Source of the DNA: Serinus canaria
Lineage: Eukaryota > Chordata > Aves > Passeriformes > Fringillidae
DNA length: 64,000 nucleotides
Direction of reading: 5' to 3'
Assembly (NCBI RefSeq): GCF_022539315.1
Contig: NC_066337.1
Coordinates: forward strand, 930,001-994,000
Part shown: positions 45,723-57,040 of the stretch, one piece after another
How positions within the stretch are numbered: position 1 is the first letter of the stretch
Layout: each line of letters begins with the position of its first letter
Translations under genes and position numbers: made by a program
The notes under the pieces: model-generated
Seen by the model: the letters and a program-made list of their open reading frames with translations, nothing else
Databases searched by the model: none
What the model was told of the DNA's origin: nothing

Positions 45723-46090
45723 CTCCCTCAAAAGAAAGAAATTGGCAACAATTTCCCACCAATTCTCCAGCAAAGGAAATATGATCTCATCTTCCCTCAG
45801 AGCAGCTCCCTCAGCTTGCAGGTGATCATTCATTAATTCATTCCCCATTGTCAGGCTCTCCCCTGGTTACACTCCTGCATCTGGGCGCTGCATTGTTTAC
45901 ACAACCCCTCTAATCACAATATTTCCTATTAATCCAGGTATTTTTCCTCTTAACTTTTCCAGCCTAAACTCGTTAAGGTGACAGTGCTCCAAGCTTTATA
46001 CAGCTGTGGAAAGCATGGATTTAGCTGGTGCTGTCAGTTTTTATGGCATGGAATCTAATGCCCCTCTCCATTCCTGCAGGCACCTCCAAG

Positions 46091-49000
46091 ATGATGAGTT
46101 ATTATATGGACACAGCCATTGGCAATGCAGCTCCTTATTCTTTGGCTCGGCCTGGAATGATGGTAAGGAATGGGCTGGGCAAGGGGAATGGCCTTGCACT
46201 GAATGAGGGTGGGCACAGATGAGATTTTAGAATGAAATTCACCCCTGGCAGGGTGGGCAGGCCTTGGCACAGGTGCCCAGAGCAGCTGTGGCTGCCCCTG
46301 GATCCCTGGCAACGTCCAAGGCCAGGCTGGACAGGCTTGGAGCATCCTGGGATAGTGGGAGGTGTCCCTGCCATGGCAGGGGGTGGAGTGAGAGAGTCTT
46401 TATGGTCCCTTCCGATCCAAACCTTTCCATGCCTCTATAAAAAACAGGAATTGGGGCTGGTTTCCTACCCTAGCAGTTGTCTCTCAGGTTGCTGGGATTT
46501 CTCCAGCCCTGACCCAGCTCAGTGCCATCTCCTGAGGATCTAAGGTTTGAGGGAGTTCAGGGCAGTTCTGAATTCCAAGTGTTTACCCAGAGCTTCTCTG
46601 ACCCTCTGGAGCCTGCAAACCTCCCCTGGAAATGGGGTCCTGGGTCGGATTTCCTGTGCTGGTGTGGGAGGGGTGTCAGGGGAACCATTGTCCTGCTGCC
46701 TGCTCCCCCTGCTTCACCTGGGACCAGTGGGACCAGCACAGAGCAGGGCAGCGACTGGGAAAGGCTCCCGTGGTTTTCTGGAGTTCTGGGACCACTCTGG
46801 TGCTCCCTGTCCCGAGCCAGCTCTGGTCTGTTTGCAGCTGACGGGTGATTGAGTGTAATAAACATTGCAGTGTGATCCTCGGACAGGTTGGGCAGGGATT
46901 TGAGCTTTTTTTTAGGAAAATCAGATCCATATTTAGGGAAATCTGATCCATATTTCAATAAACCAGAGAAATATATTCAGAGAAATCAGATCTCTACTTA
47001 GAGAAATGGCATTTCTAACCATTTGTCCAAAGAACTGCTGAGCGTGGGAGGTCAGATAAGCTCTGGACTGGCACCTCAGGCTGCACAGAACTTGTGCTAA
47101 AACCCAACATTTTCCCCAAACTGGGAAGAAAAGCCCATCCTGAGCCATGGAATATTCCCAAGGCAGCTTCAGAGCTTTCCTTTAAGTGGTTCCGAGCAAG
47201 CATTTGGCTTTTAAATATTGATTTGCCATCAAGGAAATCTATTCCCCCGCAGGGAAATGGTAACAATGATAAAAAATTCAAACATCCTGCATTTATTTAT
47301 AGGTAGGTGCATGGTATTGTCCTCTTCTAGGGAGACAAACATTTAAATGCAATGTATTTATTATGTGGTGTATATGTATATGTGTGTGTGCCCATGGTAA
47401 ATATATATATATATATAAAGTATACACACAGATGCACATAATAAATATGGTGTGTACATATATATACGCACTATATGTATACATAAATATATATGTATAA
47501 AATAGGTGTGTACAAAATAAAAGGAAAATTATATCCTGGGATCATTTATTAAAGCTTTGTTCCCAATCTAAACAAGTCTATGTTTCGAAATACCTCTATA
47601 TCCATGCATAGTAAATGTATTTTCTTTATGAAGTATAAATTTAGCTTCATATACAATGAAAATAAATGTGTATTTTATACAGAGTTATAAGCTAGGATTA
47701 CATAGGTGTGGGTGTATAAATTCTTCTATCACCCATTTAATCAGTACATCTATAATGTATTGTGTGTTAACACATAATAATATGTAATGTAATGTTTGGG
47801 TAATGATACATTATGTTATATAAATTATAGATGCATCTGTACATTTCATATGAGGTGTATTACTCATATACCCATGTGTGCATACCACATGTATAAACAT
47901 CTTAGTGGACACACTGATAAAACAAACATAAACAACGCAAATAAAAAGAAAATAATCCCAAATAAATCCCTATAAATAGAAGAGGAACATAAATATGAGA
48001 GCTGGGACCAGGCTCCCCCTCAGTGCCTGGGCAGGTCTGTGGTTCTGCACCCCCTGGTGACCCCCACGTTTTGGGGGCTTTTGGGGCCTCCTGCTGCCTT
48101 AAAGTGACATTCCCAGTTGTGAGGTGTGGAACAGACCCCGCCACAGAGGGTATCCCTATGGGAGACCCCCAAGCTGCAATCCTGCCAAGCTCAGCCTCAC
48201 TGTGACCTTCACTTTTCTCCTCATCTTGGTTTAAAAAAAGCCTTTTTTGTCCCAACACCCCCGAGCCAGCTGAGCTGGGATCTGCCAGGTTCTGGGGCAG
48301 CCCCCCTGCCCCCCGCACATTTCAGGGTCCCTCTCCCCTGACAGTTCCCTCTGCTCCTTCCAGAAACAAGGAGTGCCCGTTCCCTGCGAGGATCCCTGGG
48401 TGACCTGTGCCTTCCAGGCCTCCTGCTGCCAGCCCCGGCCCTGCTGCCCTCTCTGGGACGAGCCCGCCACGCAGGAGGTGCCCACCGGGCTGGAGCACTA
48501 CGGCACGGGTAGGGCACGGGGGGCACCAGTGGGACACGGGGTGACATAGATGGGACATTTGTGGTGGTATGGGTAGGACATGGGGTGGCACGGGTAGGAC
48601 ACGGGTAGGACATTTGTGGTGGCACAAGTAGGACGCAGGGTGGCACGGGTCGGACACGGGGTGGCACAAGTAGGACATTTGTGGTGGTATGGGTAGGACA
48701 CAGCGGTGGCACTTTCCCTGTGCTGGGGGGCTCAGAGCAGCCTCAGCTGGAAAAAGGAGCCGGAACCCCTGCCAGGCTCTGTTTGCTGTGTCCCCCCCAA
48801 GTGTCATTCCAGATTTGCTTTGTGCCCTAGTCCTGCCCTCATTTACTGGGGCTTTTGCCCTTAGTGCCATCCTCAGGCACAGCATCACCAGGTTGGCACC
48901 TACCTTGACGGTGTCAAGGGGTTCCCTTAGGGATGGTTGGCCCAGAAAGCAAAAAAACCCCTTAAATATGGGGGTTTTGTATTTATTGTCCACCTATTGA

Positions 49001-50536
49001 AGTGATGCTGAAGGGTGGGAGCTTCCTTCTTCCCTGCCGTGGTGTGGGAGTGCTCCTCTCCCCTTTCAGCTGGTGATTTTGCTGGTTTTTAGAATTTTGG
49101 AGTTCTGTGTGCACCTCCCTTGCATGTGGGGGCAGCAACCCTGCTTGCTGCTCCTGGGGTCTTGGGAGGATCCCATGGGCAGGGTGCACCTGCCAAGCTG
49201 CACCCTCTGCACTTCTCCTGGTGTTTGCAGGACTGGTGTCGTGGCTCCTGCTTAGTGGCTTTGCAAAGTGGCATCCATGGAGGCCTTCAAGGAAACAGGG
49301 ATTCCCAAATTCCCATTCCACTCTGCTGGCAATTTTGGGTCTCTTGTAACTTAATGCTTTGCATTGGCACAGGGTGCCCAGAGCAGCTGGGGCTGCCCCA
49401 GCCCTGGAAGTGTCCAAGGCTGGGACACTTGGAGCAACCTGGGATAGTGGAAGGTGTCACTGCCCATGGCCCTGGATGAGCTTTAAGGTCTATTCCAACC
49501 CAGTTGTGGGAGTTTTTGATTTCTTGGCAGGTTGGAGGTCACCAGAGCTGGAAAGGAGAGGCCACGCTGGGCCATCAGCTAAAGCAACTCCCTGCCAGGG
49601 CCTGGTGAATGTGTTCTTGCCTTCCCTGCCAGGGCCTGGGGAATGTGTTCTTGCCTTCCCTGCCTGGGCCCAGGGAATGCCTTCCCTCCCTGAGACTAGC
49701 TGATGTCTCCTCCTTCACCTCTGTAGTTCAGAAGTTGTTATACAAGCACCAGGATCTGATTCTTGCCCCACCAGATGGATTTTCATGCTGAGCTTGCACT
49801 TGGGGCCATTTCTTGTGGTGAGGAAAGTGCGGTGGAATGAGATGAGCTTTAAGGTCCTGTGCAGGCCAGCCCAGGCTGGGATTCCTGGACTCCTGGAGGA
49901 GCAGCTGGCAGGGCAGATGTTCTCTGGCCTGGGCTGGGTGAGGAGGGAGCAGCCCAGGGCTCAGGTACCCCCAGCACAGCCCGGCCACAGAACCAAGAGA
50001 AAGAGCTCAAGTTGCACAACGTGACCTTTGCCAAGGGCCAAGATGAAGTTTCTGTTTCCCTTCAGTCCCACAGAAGCCTGTCCTGAAGCACTTAAACCCC
50101 GTGTAAGCTCCCCTGGGCATGTGCTGCTCTCCTGTGAGCGTTCCTGCTCCTTGCTGGTGCTCGCTACCCCAAGGGGAGGGAAAGCCCTGATGTTCAGAGA
50201 CTTTCTGCAGCTGAGGGCTCAGCAGAACAGTGACTGCTGGGTGAAATGTACAGTTTGAAATCTCTCCTTGGCAAATGCTCGGGCATTTGGTGTTTTTTTT
50301 CCTTTCTCCTTTGGTGAGCACTTGAGTGTGAGCAGGAGGTGGACACAGAGAGCTATGCCTGTGGCCGGAGCAAAGCCCCTCTGCTATTCCCAGGCATCCT
50401 TATTCCAGCTATTTGCTCAACTCCAGTGAGTGACCTCTCTCAGCATGATGTCAGCTCTGTTCTGATGAAATCTGCCCTGGCAGCATTTGGATTTGCTCAA
50501 GCATTTTGTAAATCTGTGCCTGGAAAGTTTTTTTAG
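46091..50536 (+). CDS. Hypothetical four-exon protein-coding gene, about 150 aa
   Basis: Proposed coding segments: 46091-46162 (exon from 46080), 48364-48508, 50066-50100 and 50336-50533, stop TAG 50534. Boundaries: CCATTCCTGCAG acceptor and GTAAGG donor; CTGCTCCTTCCAG and GTAGGG; TTTCTGTTTCCCTTCAG and GTGTAA (a stronger GTAAGC lies two bases on but shifts phase); GAGTGTGAGCAG for the last. Joins are phase 0, 1, 0 and keep one frame. The N terminus (MMSYYMDTAIG...) has ATG with A at -3. The second segment is Cys/Pro-rich with two CC pairs (CCQPRPCCPLW). No signal peptide or membrane helix is evident, and I recognise no family. The first two exons are the best supported; the 35-bp exon is least certain. 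The GTGAGT at 50426 could instead be a donor, extending the gene downstream. First exon candidates are at 39.1 and 41.3 kb. Confidence 0.4.
46236..46440 (+). mobile_element. CR1 LINE 3-prime end, intronic
   Basis: GGGTGGGCAGGCCTTGGCAC, CAGAGCAGCTGTGGCTGCCC, GGTGTCCCTGCCATGGCAGG, TATGGTCCCTTCCGATCC. It lies 73 bp after the donor of the first coding exon. Confidence 0.92.
46441..48363. other. Intron of the gene candidate; AT-rich low complexity 47340-47990
   Basis: Holds an AT- and TG/TA-rich stretch (GTGTATATGTATATGTGTGTG near 47368, TAAATATATATATATATATA near 47398) unlike the rest of the window, plus a four-copy GAAATCAGATC-like motif at 46918-47003. No exon seen. Confidence 0.6.
48515..48712. 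repeat. About 20-bp minisatellite next to an exon donor
   Basis: Roughly nine degenerate units of the form GGTGGCACGGGTAGGACA, with CATTTGT and GTATGGG variants. The end of the proposed exon at 48508 (GGCACGG, followed by intron GTAGGG) has the same sequence as the unit, so most units contain a donor-like GGGTAGGA. Confidence 0.88.
48713..49354. other. Intronic single-copy DNA
   Basis: A good acceptor (CTTCTCCTGGTGTTTGCAG) ends at 49229. It would continue the phase of the exon ending at 48508 for about 41 codons to a TAA at 49348-49350, so it is a possible alternative terminal exon. Confidence 0.3.
49355..49505 (+). mobile_element. CR1 LINE 3-prime end, intronic
   Basis: GGGTGCCCAGAGCAGCTGGG, AACCTGGGATAGTGGAAGGT, CCCATGGCCCTGGATGAGCT and TAAGGTCTATTCCAACCCA. 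A further short tail (GAATGAGATGAGCTTTAAGG) is at 49834-49853. Confidence 0.9.
49588..49680. repeat. 34-bp tandem repeat, 2.6 copies
   Basis: Units of CCCTGCCAGGGCCTGGGGAA plus TGTGTTCTTGCCTT. Confidence 0.9.
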
Positions 50537-51565
50537 TTTTTTTTCCCCAACCCTCTCCCGTTTTCTGTGAAAGTGCTCTCTCCAGGGACCAACATATCTG
50601 CGGCCCAGATCTTCCTTACTCCACCATGGCTCTGTGAACTTTCTTGTTGCAGAGGCTGGATCCTGCCTCAGACATTAGTGAAGCCAGGGAAAGAAATCCA
50701 AGCTGTTGCTGTCTTCCACAGGTTTTGATCCACAGCTTTTAGAGAGTTGGGATGAGCAGGACAGGCCCCTGGGTCTCTCACAATACCTAAAAATTAGTTT
50801 TCAGTTCTTCCTGTTGCAATGCAAGGTGCTCCTTCTCTGATTTGTTTTTTCGTGTTGCTGGTTCTTCAGTCTAGAGCAGTTTCTAATTTTAAATGAGAGG
50901 AAACTCTTATTTGTATATGGGGCCAGGAACAGCCTTTCATTTCTCCTTTGTGTCTCAGCTGCACATGAAAACCATTTGTCATCTATTCTTCTGCTGTACC
51001 AGAGGCTATTTTGGTTTTCATGGTCTTGATGTTGGTGAAAGAAACAAGTCAACAAGGAAAATGCAAGTGTGAATATATCCTCCTGCAATAGAAACCCACA
51101 ACATTTCTAAGAGTTTGAGGGCTGCTTGCGTTTAGGGAAGATGCTTTGCCTTTGAAGCTTGAGCAAGTTTATTTACACTGTGCTTGAAGCTGATAAGATT
51201 ATTCTGTGATATGGATAAAGGAAAGCCTGATGTGGATTTAGCTCATAGATAAAGCAAGAAAGGGTGGAGTTTTTTGTCTTGGAAGGCCGACATTTGAAAA
51301 TGGACTGGAGTCAGTTTTATTTGTCAGCTTGTACCACAATGTGTGGTGCACATGTTGGGAATGTCAGTGCCCAGGGATCACCACAGGAGGGAAGGGCCCA
51401 GCCCAGAGGTGACAGAACAAGGCCATCCAGAGGGGAGCTGCTGGCTGCTCTGCTGGGCTGGGGTAATAGGCCACAGGTTTAGGAATCATTCTCCAAATAA
51501 TTTTTTTTAAAATTTAGCTCTTATTGTTTCAAGTGTGTCTTTAATAAAGCAATCAACTATTTATT
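50537..51565 (+). terminator. Candidate 3-prime UTR and polyadenylation signal
   Basis: About 1 kb of non-repetitive, AT-richer sequence follows the proposed stop codon and ends at AATAAA (51543-51548), 20-30 bp before a plausible cleavage site. The next recognisable element, a CR1, starts at about 51690. Composition and position fit a 3-prime UTR of the gene candidate; no transcript evidence is available. Confidence 0.3.
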
Positions 51566-51689
51566 ACCTGTACCACAATGAAGAACAATCAACAGTGGCT
51601 GAGCATCCTACAACAATTCCAAGAAGCATGGTCTGAGCCCCCAGTGTAGCACAGCGAGTCTGTCATCAAGCCAGAGTCCTCCAGGCATC

Positions 51690-52150
51690 TTCTCAGCCTG
51701 GAGAAGAGCAGACTCTGGGCCAATTGTTAGAGCAGCCCTCCAGTATCTGAAGGCAGCCTACCAGAAGGAGGCAGATGAGCTACACAAGGGCACGTAGCTC
51801 TGCTCCTTGGCATCAGGTCAGTAAAGACACCTTGACTGCTCCATCTGCCACCCAACTGCAGGTGCCCTGTGCCTGCCCAAAGCGCTGCTGAATGGATGCT
51901 GAAGGCCACACTTAGCACTTTATGGTGAACTCCTAAGGAAAGTCCTCCCTGGGAATATTTTTTGGGTTGTACAAGGTTAGGTTAAAACTGGAGTGGAAGA
52001 AAAGATTTGCTAGTGTAATTATCAAAGTATTGTGGGGCTCTGAACAACCCGATCTAGGGGGTGGCATCCTGCCTGTGGTGCAAGGGTTGGAATGAGGAGA
52101 TCTTTAAGGTCCCTTCCTGCCCAAACCACTCTGGGATTCTGTGATTCCAT
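51690..52150 (+). mobile_element. CR1 LINE 3-prime region, about 460 bp
   Basis: Begins TTCTCAGCCTGGAGAAGAGC, then CCCTCCAGTATCTGAAGGCA, GGAGGCAGATGAGC, ACAAGGGCACGTAGC. It continues to GGTTGGAATGAGGAGATCTT, TAAGGTCCCTTCCTGCCCAA and a terminal GATTCTGTGATTCC. It covers the end of the CR1 reverse transcriptase region and its 3-prime UTR, degenerate. Confidence 0.85.
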
Positions 52151-52432
52151 GACAATTTCAGCACGGATTCAGGGCCGGCTGTTCTGCCTTTAGGAGCCAA
52201 GGCCACTTTAACAGCCCCTTCCACCCTGAGTGGGTTTGTTTTCCTTACTGATAGGGGAGATAAAACTGTTGTTAATGGCAAGTGAGGGATGGAACCACTC
52301 CGACTCCAGCGGAAGAGCTTTCTACAGCTGTTGTGCTGAATTAGCATCCTTGGACTGAAGGTATTCCAGCCTTTTGGATACTTCTGAAGCATCTGGGGGA
52401 GTGCTCCTGGCTTCACTGAGAAATGGGTCACA

Positions 52433-52590
52433 GAATCCCGGGATGGCTTGGTTTGGAAGGAACCTTCAGGATCATCTCATCCCAGTGCCCTGCCACTGGC
52501 AGGGCCACCTTCCACCAGAGCAGGCTGCTCTAAGCCATGTCCAGACTGCCCTTGAGCCATCCCAGGGATCTTTTGGAGAGCAAAAAGCAG
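52433..52590 (-). mobile_element. CR1 LINE 3-prime fragment
   Basis: CACAGAATCCCGGGATGGCT, TTGGAAGGAACCTTCAGGAT and CAGACTGCCCTTGAGCCATC on the plus strand, the reverse complement of a CR1 end. Confidence 0.85.
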
Positions 52591-53773
52591 AGCTGGTGCT
52601 TCACGGGCATCAAGTCCTCGCAGCCAGGGCTGCCCTGGTGTGGAGCTGGTTTGGCCAGGAGAGCCAAGGCTCTGCAGCTGCAGAAACACTTCGGTGTGCT
52701 CTGTGCCCTCACCAAGCAGGGGTGGACCCTGTGATCCTCCTCCCAGTCCGGCTCCCAGCACAGCCAGGGCCACCGGCCGGGGTCCCACGGGGCCACCCAC
52801 ATCCATGGCCAAGCGTCCCTGCTTTTCCCCATGTGTCCCCTCCTTTGCCTGCTCTTCTCCTGGTGGAGAGCTCCGCAGGAAAACGTTTTCTGTGAGCACT
52901 TTCTGGGCCATCTTCCAGGCCCACGCTCAGAGGAAGGGGGCTTGGGGAGGAGGAGGAGAAGGGGGGAAGGTAAAGCTGACCAGGCTCAGCCCGATGGCTT
53001 CTCCAGCTGCAGAGCATTTTCTGAGCAAAGCTTTTTTTTTCTAAATCTGCTTTTTTTTTCATGTCCTTTTATCCTATTTTTAACTGCGGCCTCCTTCCTT
53101 TTCTCAGCCTCCTCCAACACTTCCCCCTCCCCTGTGCTGCACTGCCTCCCCCGCATGCTCTCACTGAGATGAATGGGAGCCTTCTCACAGGGCACGCACA
53201 GCTGCTGCTCCTGCCTGCAGGACAGCCAGCCCTTCCCTGGGCCGGCCAGGATCACCCCTGGGCCAGCCAGTCCTTCCCTGGGCCAGCCAGCCCTTCCCTG
53301 AGCCAGCCAGGATCACCCCTGGGCCAGCCAGGCTCTCTTCACCCTCTTTAGCAAACCGGAACAGGCAAAAGAGGATGTGCAGGAAGGTGAAGGGCAGCAG
53401 GATGGGGCGAAATCAGGGTGAGCCCCATGGGGAGCGATGCACTGGATAGGACATCATTCCATGGCTCAGGCAAAGCCCTGCACAAGATCCTACCCTTCCC
53501 AACCTGCTGCAGCATTCCCTGACCCTCAGCTCTCCCAGGCCCAGCTGACTCTGCAGCTCAAGTGGGAAAAGAGCTCTGAGCTCATTCTCTGCTGATGACC
53601 AAGGCACTGGGAGCTCCCTGGGGTTTTGTCTCAGACAGGCAGCACAGGGAATTTTCCAGAGTCAGGCAGGAAACAAATGGAAAACTGAAAGCCTGGATTT
53701 TTGTCATTCTGTCGCCTCAGTGCAAATAATCCTCTCCAAGTGCTGAGCTGCAGCAGGTCCCAGCACCACTGAA
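52591..53773. other. Single-copy DNA with a small tandem repeat
   Basis: No gene recognised. 53232-53335 holds about four degenerate units of CTTCCCTGGGCCAGCCAG with GGATCACCCC inserts. T-runs lie at 53031 and 53051. Confidence 0.5.
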
Positions 53774-54218
53774 TGTCACGGTGTTAAAAATAGGTCAGAA
53801 ACTGCTGTAAAATAGTTGATAGATGGTTAAGCATGTACTGTTAGTTTGGTTGTTATATTGTGAGAGGGGTCAAAGGGCAGTTATAAGAAATCCGCTACTC
53901 AAGGTACCGTAACCCACCTCAGTGAAGTGCACCACGAGCCAGCCTGAACAGAACTGTCATGGGCCAATCAAGGCCTAAAACCTTCATGTAAATGAAGGAT
54001 CCAAACAGAAAGCAATCCAAAGGGACAAAAAACAGGATAAAAGGGGCATCTGAGCCAGGGAAGCTGTGCCGTTCCCCTGGGACATCGGGGCCGGCGCTGC
54101 TCCATCCTCGGCGGGAGCGCTCCTGCCCGGCCCGGGCCCCTGCTTTAGGCCTTTCTTTTATTATAATAAATGCTGGAATCACTTTAGTACCGGGAGTCTG
54201 GTCCCGTTTTCAACAACA
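53774..54218 (+). mobile_element. Solo LTR, plus strand
   Basis: 445 bp starting TGTCACGGTGTTAAAAATAG and ending CCCGTTTTCAACAACA. CAGGATAAAAGGGGC serves as a TATA box (about 54033), followed by a GC-rich R region, with ATAATAAATGCTGG as polyadenylation signal (about 54164). No primer-binding site or internal gene follows, and no clear target duplication was found. Confidence 0.78.
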
Positions 54219-54467
54219 GGGGTCCCTGGGTGCATTTTCCTCACCCGGGAAACAACAGGATCCACAGGAGCCAGCAACTCCAGCTCCCACTGACCTGAGA
54301 GCAGAGCAGGGGCTGCTCATGCTTCCCAGCAGATTCACACACACCACAGGCATCCCACAGCCCTGCAATTCGTTCCCAAGGCATGGAGGGATCTCCTCTC
54401 TTCACCAACAGACTGGAAAGTGCCCTTAACATAAAAAATGATGTGTGTCCTTCAGCAGCCCAGAGTG

Positions 54468-54560
54468 TCACAGAATCACAGAATAATGAGTTTGGAATAG
54501 ACCTCCAAGATCATGAAGTCCAACCTATGAAGTCCAACCTATCAAGTCCCCCAGCACAGC
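54468..54560 (-). mobile_element. CR1 LINE 3-prime tail
   Basis: TCACAGAATCACAGAATAAT, AGACCTCCAAGATCATGAAG and TCCAACCTATGAAGTCCAAC. It includes a short internal duplication of the TATGAAGTCCAACC segment. Confidence 0.85.
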
Positions 54561-54799
54561 AGCTGGGACTGGCCTTCAACTGGAGTCCATGGAATACCCA
54601 AAGATCCACAAAGGAAAAGTGAAAAACCCCCATTCCAGCCAGGCCCTAAACAGCCCCAGAGCCAGAGAGGCTGTGTCACCTCAGATCTGTGACCTGTGGG
54701 GACACTGGGCAGCAGAGCACCCTTTCCAGAAGGTTTGGTTGCCCGTGGCCAGCCCTGGTAGCAGCACTTGAGGGAGCTTTGCTGGACTGGTGAAGAGCA

Positions 54800-55002
54800 G
54801 GGAGGGCAGAGAAGTGAGGACAGATATTTGGAACAGCTTTCCCAGAGAAGTGGTGGAATCCTCATCCTTTGAAATGTTCAAAAAATGTGTCAATGTGGCA
54901 CTGGGGAACACAGTTTAGTGGTGGACCTGGCAGTGCTGGGGGAATAGTTGGACTGGATGATCTTAGAGGCTTTCTCCAGCCTTTAGGATTGTCTGATTGT
55001 GT
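54800..55002 (+). mobile_element. CR1 LINE 3-prime end
   Basis: GGAACAGCTTTCCCAGAGAA, GTGGTGGAATCCTCATCC, AGTTGGACTGGATGATCTTA and GAGGCTTTCTCCAGCCTT in CR1 order. Confidence 0.88.
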
Positions 55003-55540
55003 TTTCTTCCTGGAGGGACGATGTGATGCCAGGAGAGCACAGCAGGGCAGGCAGAGGGGCTGTGGGGAGCAGGGAACCCAGGACCCTGCAAACAGCCTGA
55101 TCCTTTCAGCTGCTGGCAGCTCGGAGCACCTCTCTCTCCCTCCAGATGTTCCTCGTGTTTATGGCTGCTGCAGCAAGAGCCTGAACTCTCTCATTAATGC
55201 ATTTCTCTCTCTCTCTTCTTCACATCGAAGCCAGAAGTCTCAGCTCCGAGGCTGCAGCTGGGAAGGAGCTGGGGTGAGGGGTGGGAGAGGGGAGGGAGGT
55301 GTGCGCCAGCCTCCCGGCCCATTCAGCTCCCCCTCCACCTCCTCCCCCCGAGTCCTCCCAAAATACACATGCCCCGCAAAAAGAAAAACACTGGCAGATT
55401 TTTTATTTCAGAAAGTAAACACTTAGGCCATGGGGGTCTGGAGGTTATGGGAAAAGAGGAAACCATTGGGCTAATCAGGCCGGGACACACTTCCCCTGCT
55501 GAAATAAAGCAGAAATCGCTGCCTCACAGGGCGCCGCTGT
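55003..55540. other. Single-copy DNA without a recognised gene
   Basis: Nothing recognised apart from CT- and GA-rich runs near 55190-55220 and 55280-55310. Confidence 0.4.
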
Positions 55541-56015
55541 GGTTAACCCTGGGGCTGCCAGTGCCATCATGGAACATTTTCCCTCAATCCCTGGGATTTG
55601 GTGCCTTGTGGTTCACTGTGCTGGAAGCCCCGCTCTGCCCACTCCTTTTCCATCAGTCTCTGGGATCTGGTATCTCATGGTTAACCCAGGGGCTGCCAGT
55701 GCCATCATGGAGCGCTTTCCCTCAAGCCCTGGGATCTGGTGCCTTGTGGTTCACTCTGGGAGTGAACTGTGCACTGTGACTCAGTGCTCAGAGCTGGACC
55801 CTGCCCACTCATTTTCCCTCAATCCCTGGGATTTTGGGGCTCATGGTTAACCCAGGGGCTGCCAGTGCCATAGGGCACTGTGAGCTGGACCTTGCCCACA
55901 GGTTTTCCCCCAGTCCCTTGGTTTTGGTGCCTAATGGTTCACCCTGGTGCTGCCAATGCTGCAGAGCCCTGGGAGCCCAGAGCTGCCCACATGTTTTCCC
56001 TCAATCCCAGTTTTT
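55541..56015. repeat. About 70-bp complex tandem repeat, six units
   Basis: GGTT.ACC-type landmarks recur at 55541, 55607, 55679, 55747, 55845 and 55935. They alternate with CCCTCAATCCCTGGGAT.TGG and GGGGCTGCCAGTGCCATCATGG. Pairs of units form a roughly 138-bp higher-order period at the start; later units carry insertions. The plus-strand open frames crossing it are repeat-derived. Confidence 0.85.
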
Positions 56016-56555
56016 GGGGTGGAAGGGGAGCCAGTGCTCTACAGCAGTCCTGTGACCCTTTGGGAATGAGCTGTTGGGAATTTTTAGTAGGAAATGAAGT
56101 TTTTCTCTGGTTTATGAGCCATCCTATAGAATTTCATCATTATTCTTGCCTGAGAACTTTGCCTGTCGGCTGCAAACCTCTGCAGAGAGGAAATCTCTCT
56201 CTGCTTGGATCAGCGGGATTTGGGCAATTTCTGCAGAGCTTTGAAGGGTTTTCAGAAACCTCCATTTTCCCATCCCTGCCAGATTTGCATGAGGTGTATA
56301 AATTATTAGATCGTGGCTTCTTTGGTCACAAACCATCCAGAGGGGGATCCTTCCTGCTCTCTTTTACTCCAGAGTCTGTAGAGCACATGGAATGTGGGAT
56401 CTGGCCGGGAGATGGTAGACCCTGGGTGCTCCTACAGGACAAGGAATGGTCTCAGCCCAGAGGCCTTTGTACCAGCTTACAAAGACATCCCAATTATCCC
56501 TCTCAGAGCCTGGTCTTGGACTTCCCAGCTCCTTTCCCATCCTGAGCAGTGCTCT

Positions 56556-56606
56556 GGGAATGGGAATGGGAATGGGAATGGGAATGGGAATGGGAATGGG
56601 AATGGG
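56556..56606. repeat. (GGGAAT)n hexanucleotide
   Basis: Eight and a half perfect units, G3 runs on the plus strand. All frames give dipeptide repeats. Confidence 0.97.
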
Positions 56607-57040
56607 TGTCACTCCCAGCTCTCACACCTTTTGCAGCTCTGTGTGTTTTTGGAAAAGCTGGCTCACTAAGCAGAGAATTTATAAATGAATATCAGAGACT
56701 GGCCACTGCTGGGAGCCAGGTGTGTTCCATCAGACCTTGTCCCTTTGCATCCTGCCAGGCCGGGATGGTCACAGCACCCAGATCCCTGCTGCCCCCAGGA
56801 ACTCCAGATCTCATCCCAATGCCCACACTGCCATTCCTGAGGGAATTCCCAGCACGTTGAGCTGTCCCCCAAGCTTTCTCTCTGCCTGGAGTCACCGAGT
56901 AGGGCCTGAAAGCAAAAGCCAGCACGGAACAACCTCTAGCTGAGGGAAAGTGATCTTTCCATCAGAGCTGAGAAGGTTTTCCCTCAGTCCTGGGAGTGTG
57001 AGCGGGGGTGGTGAAAGGTGCCGTCACCGGTTCCTTGAGC

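Noticed and set aside
46006..46206. 66-codon frame starting at ATG 46006 across the first proposed exon
   Set aside because: It is an alternative frame that reads through both the acceptor and the donor; the spliced frame starting at 46091 fits the splice sites better.
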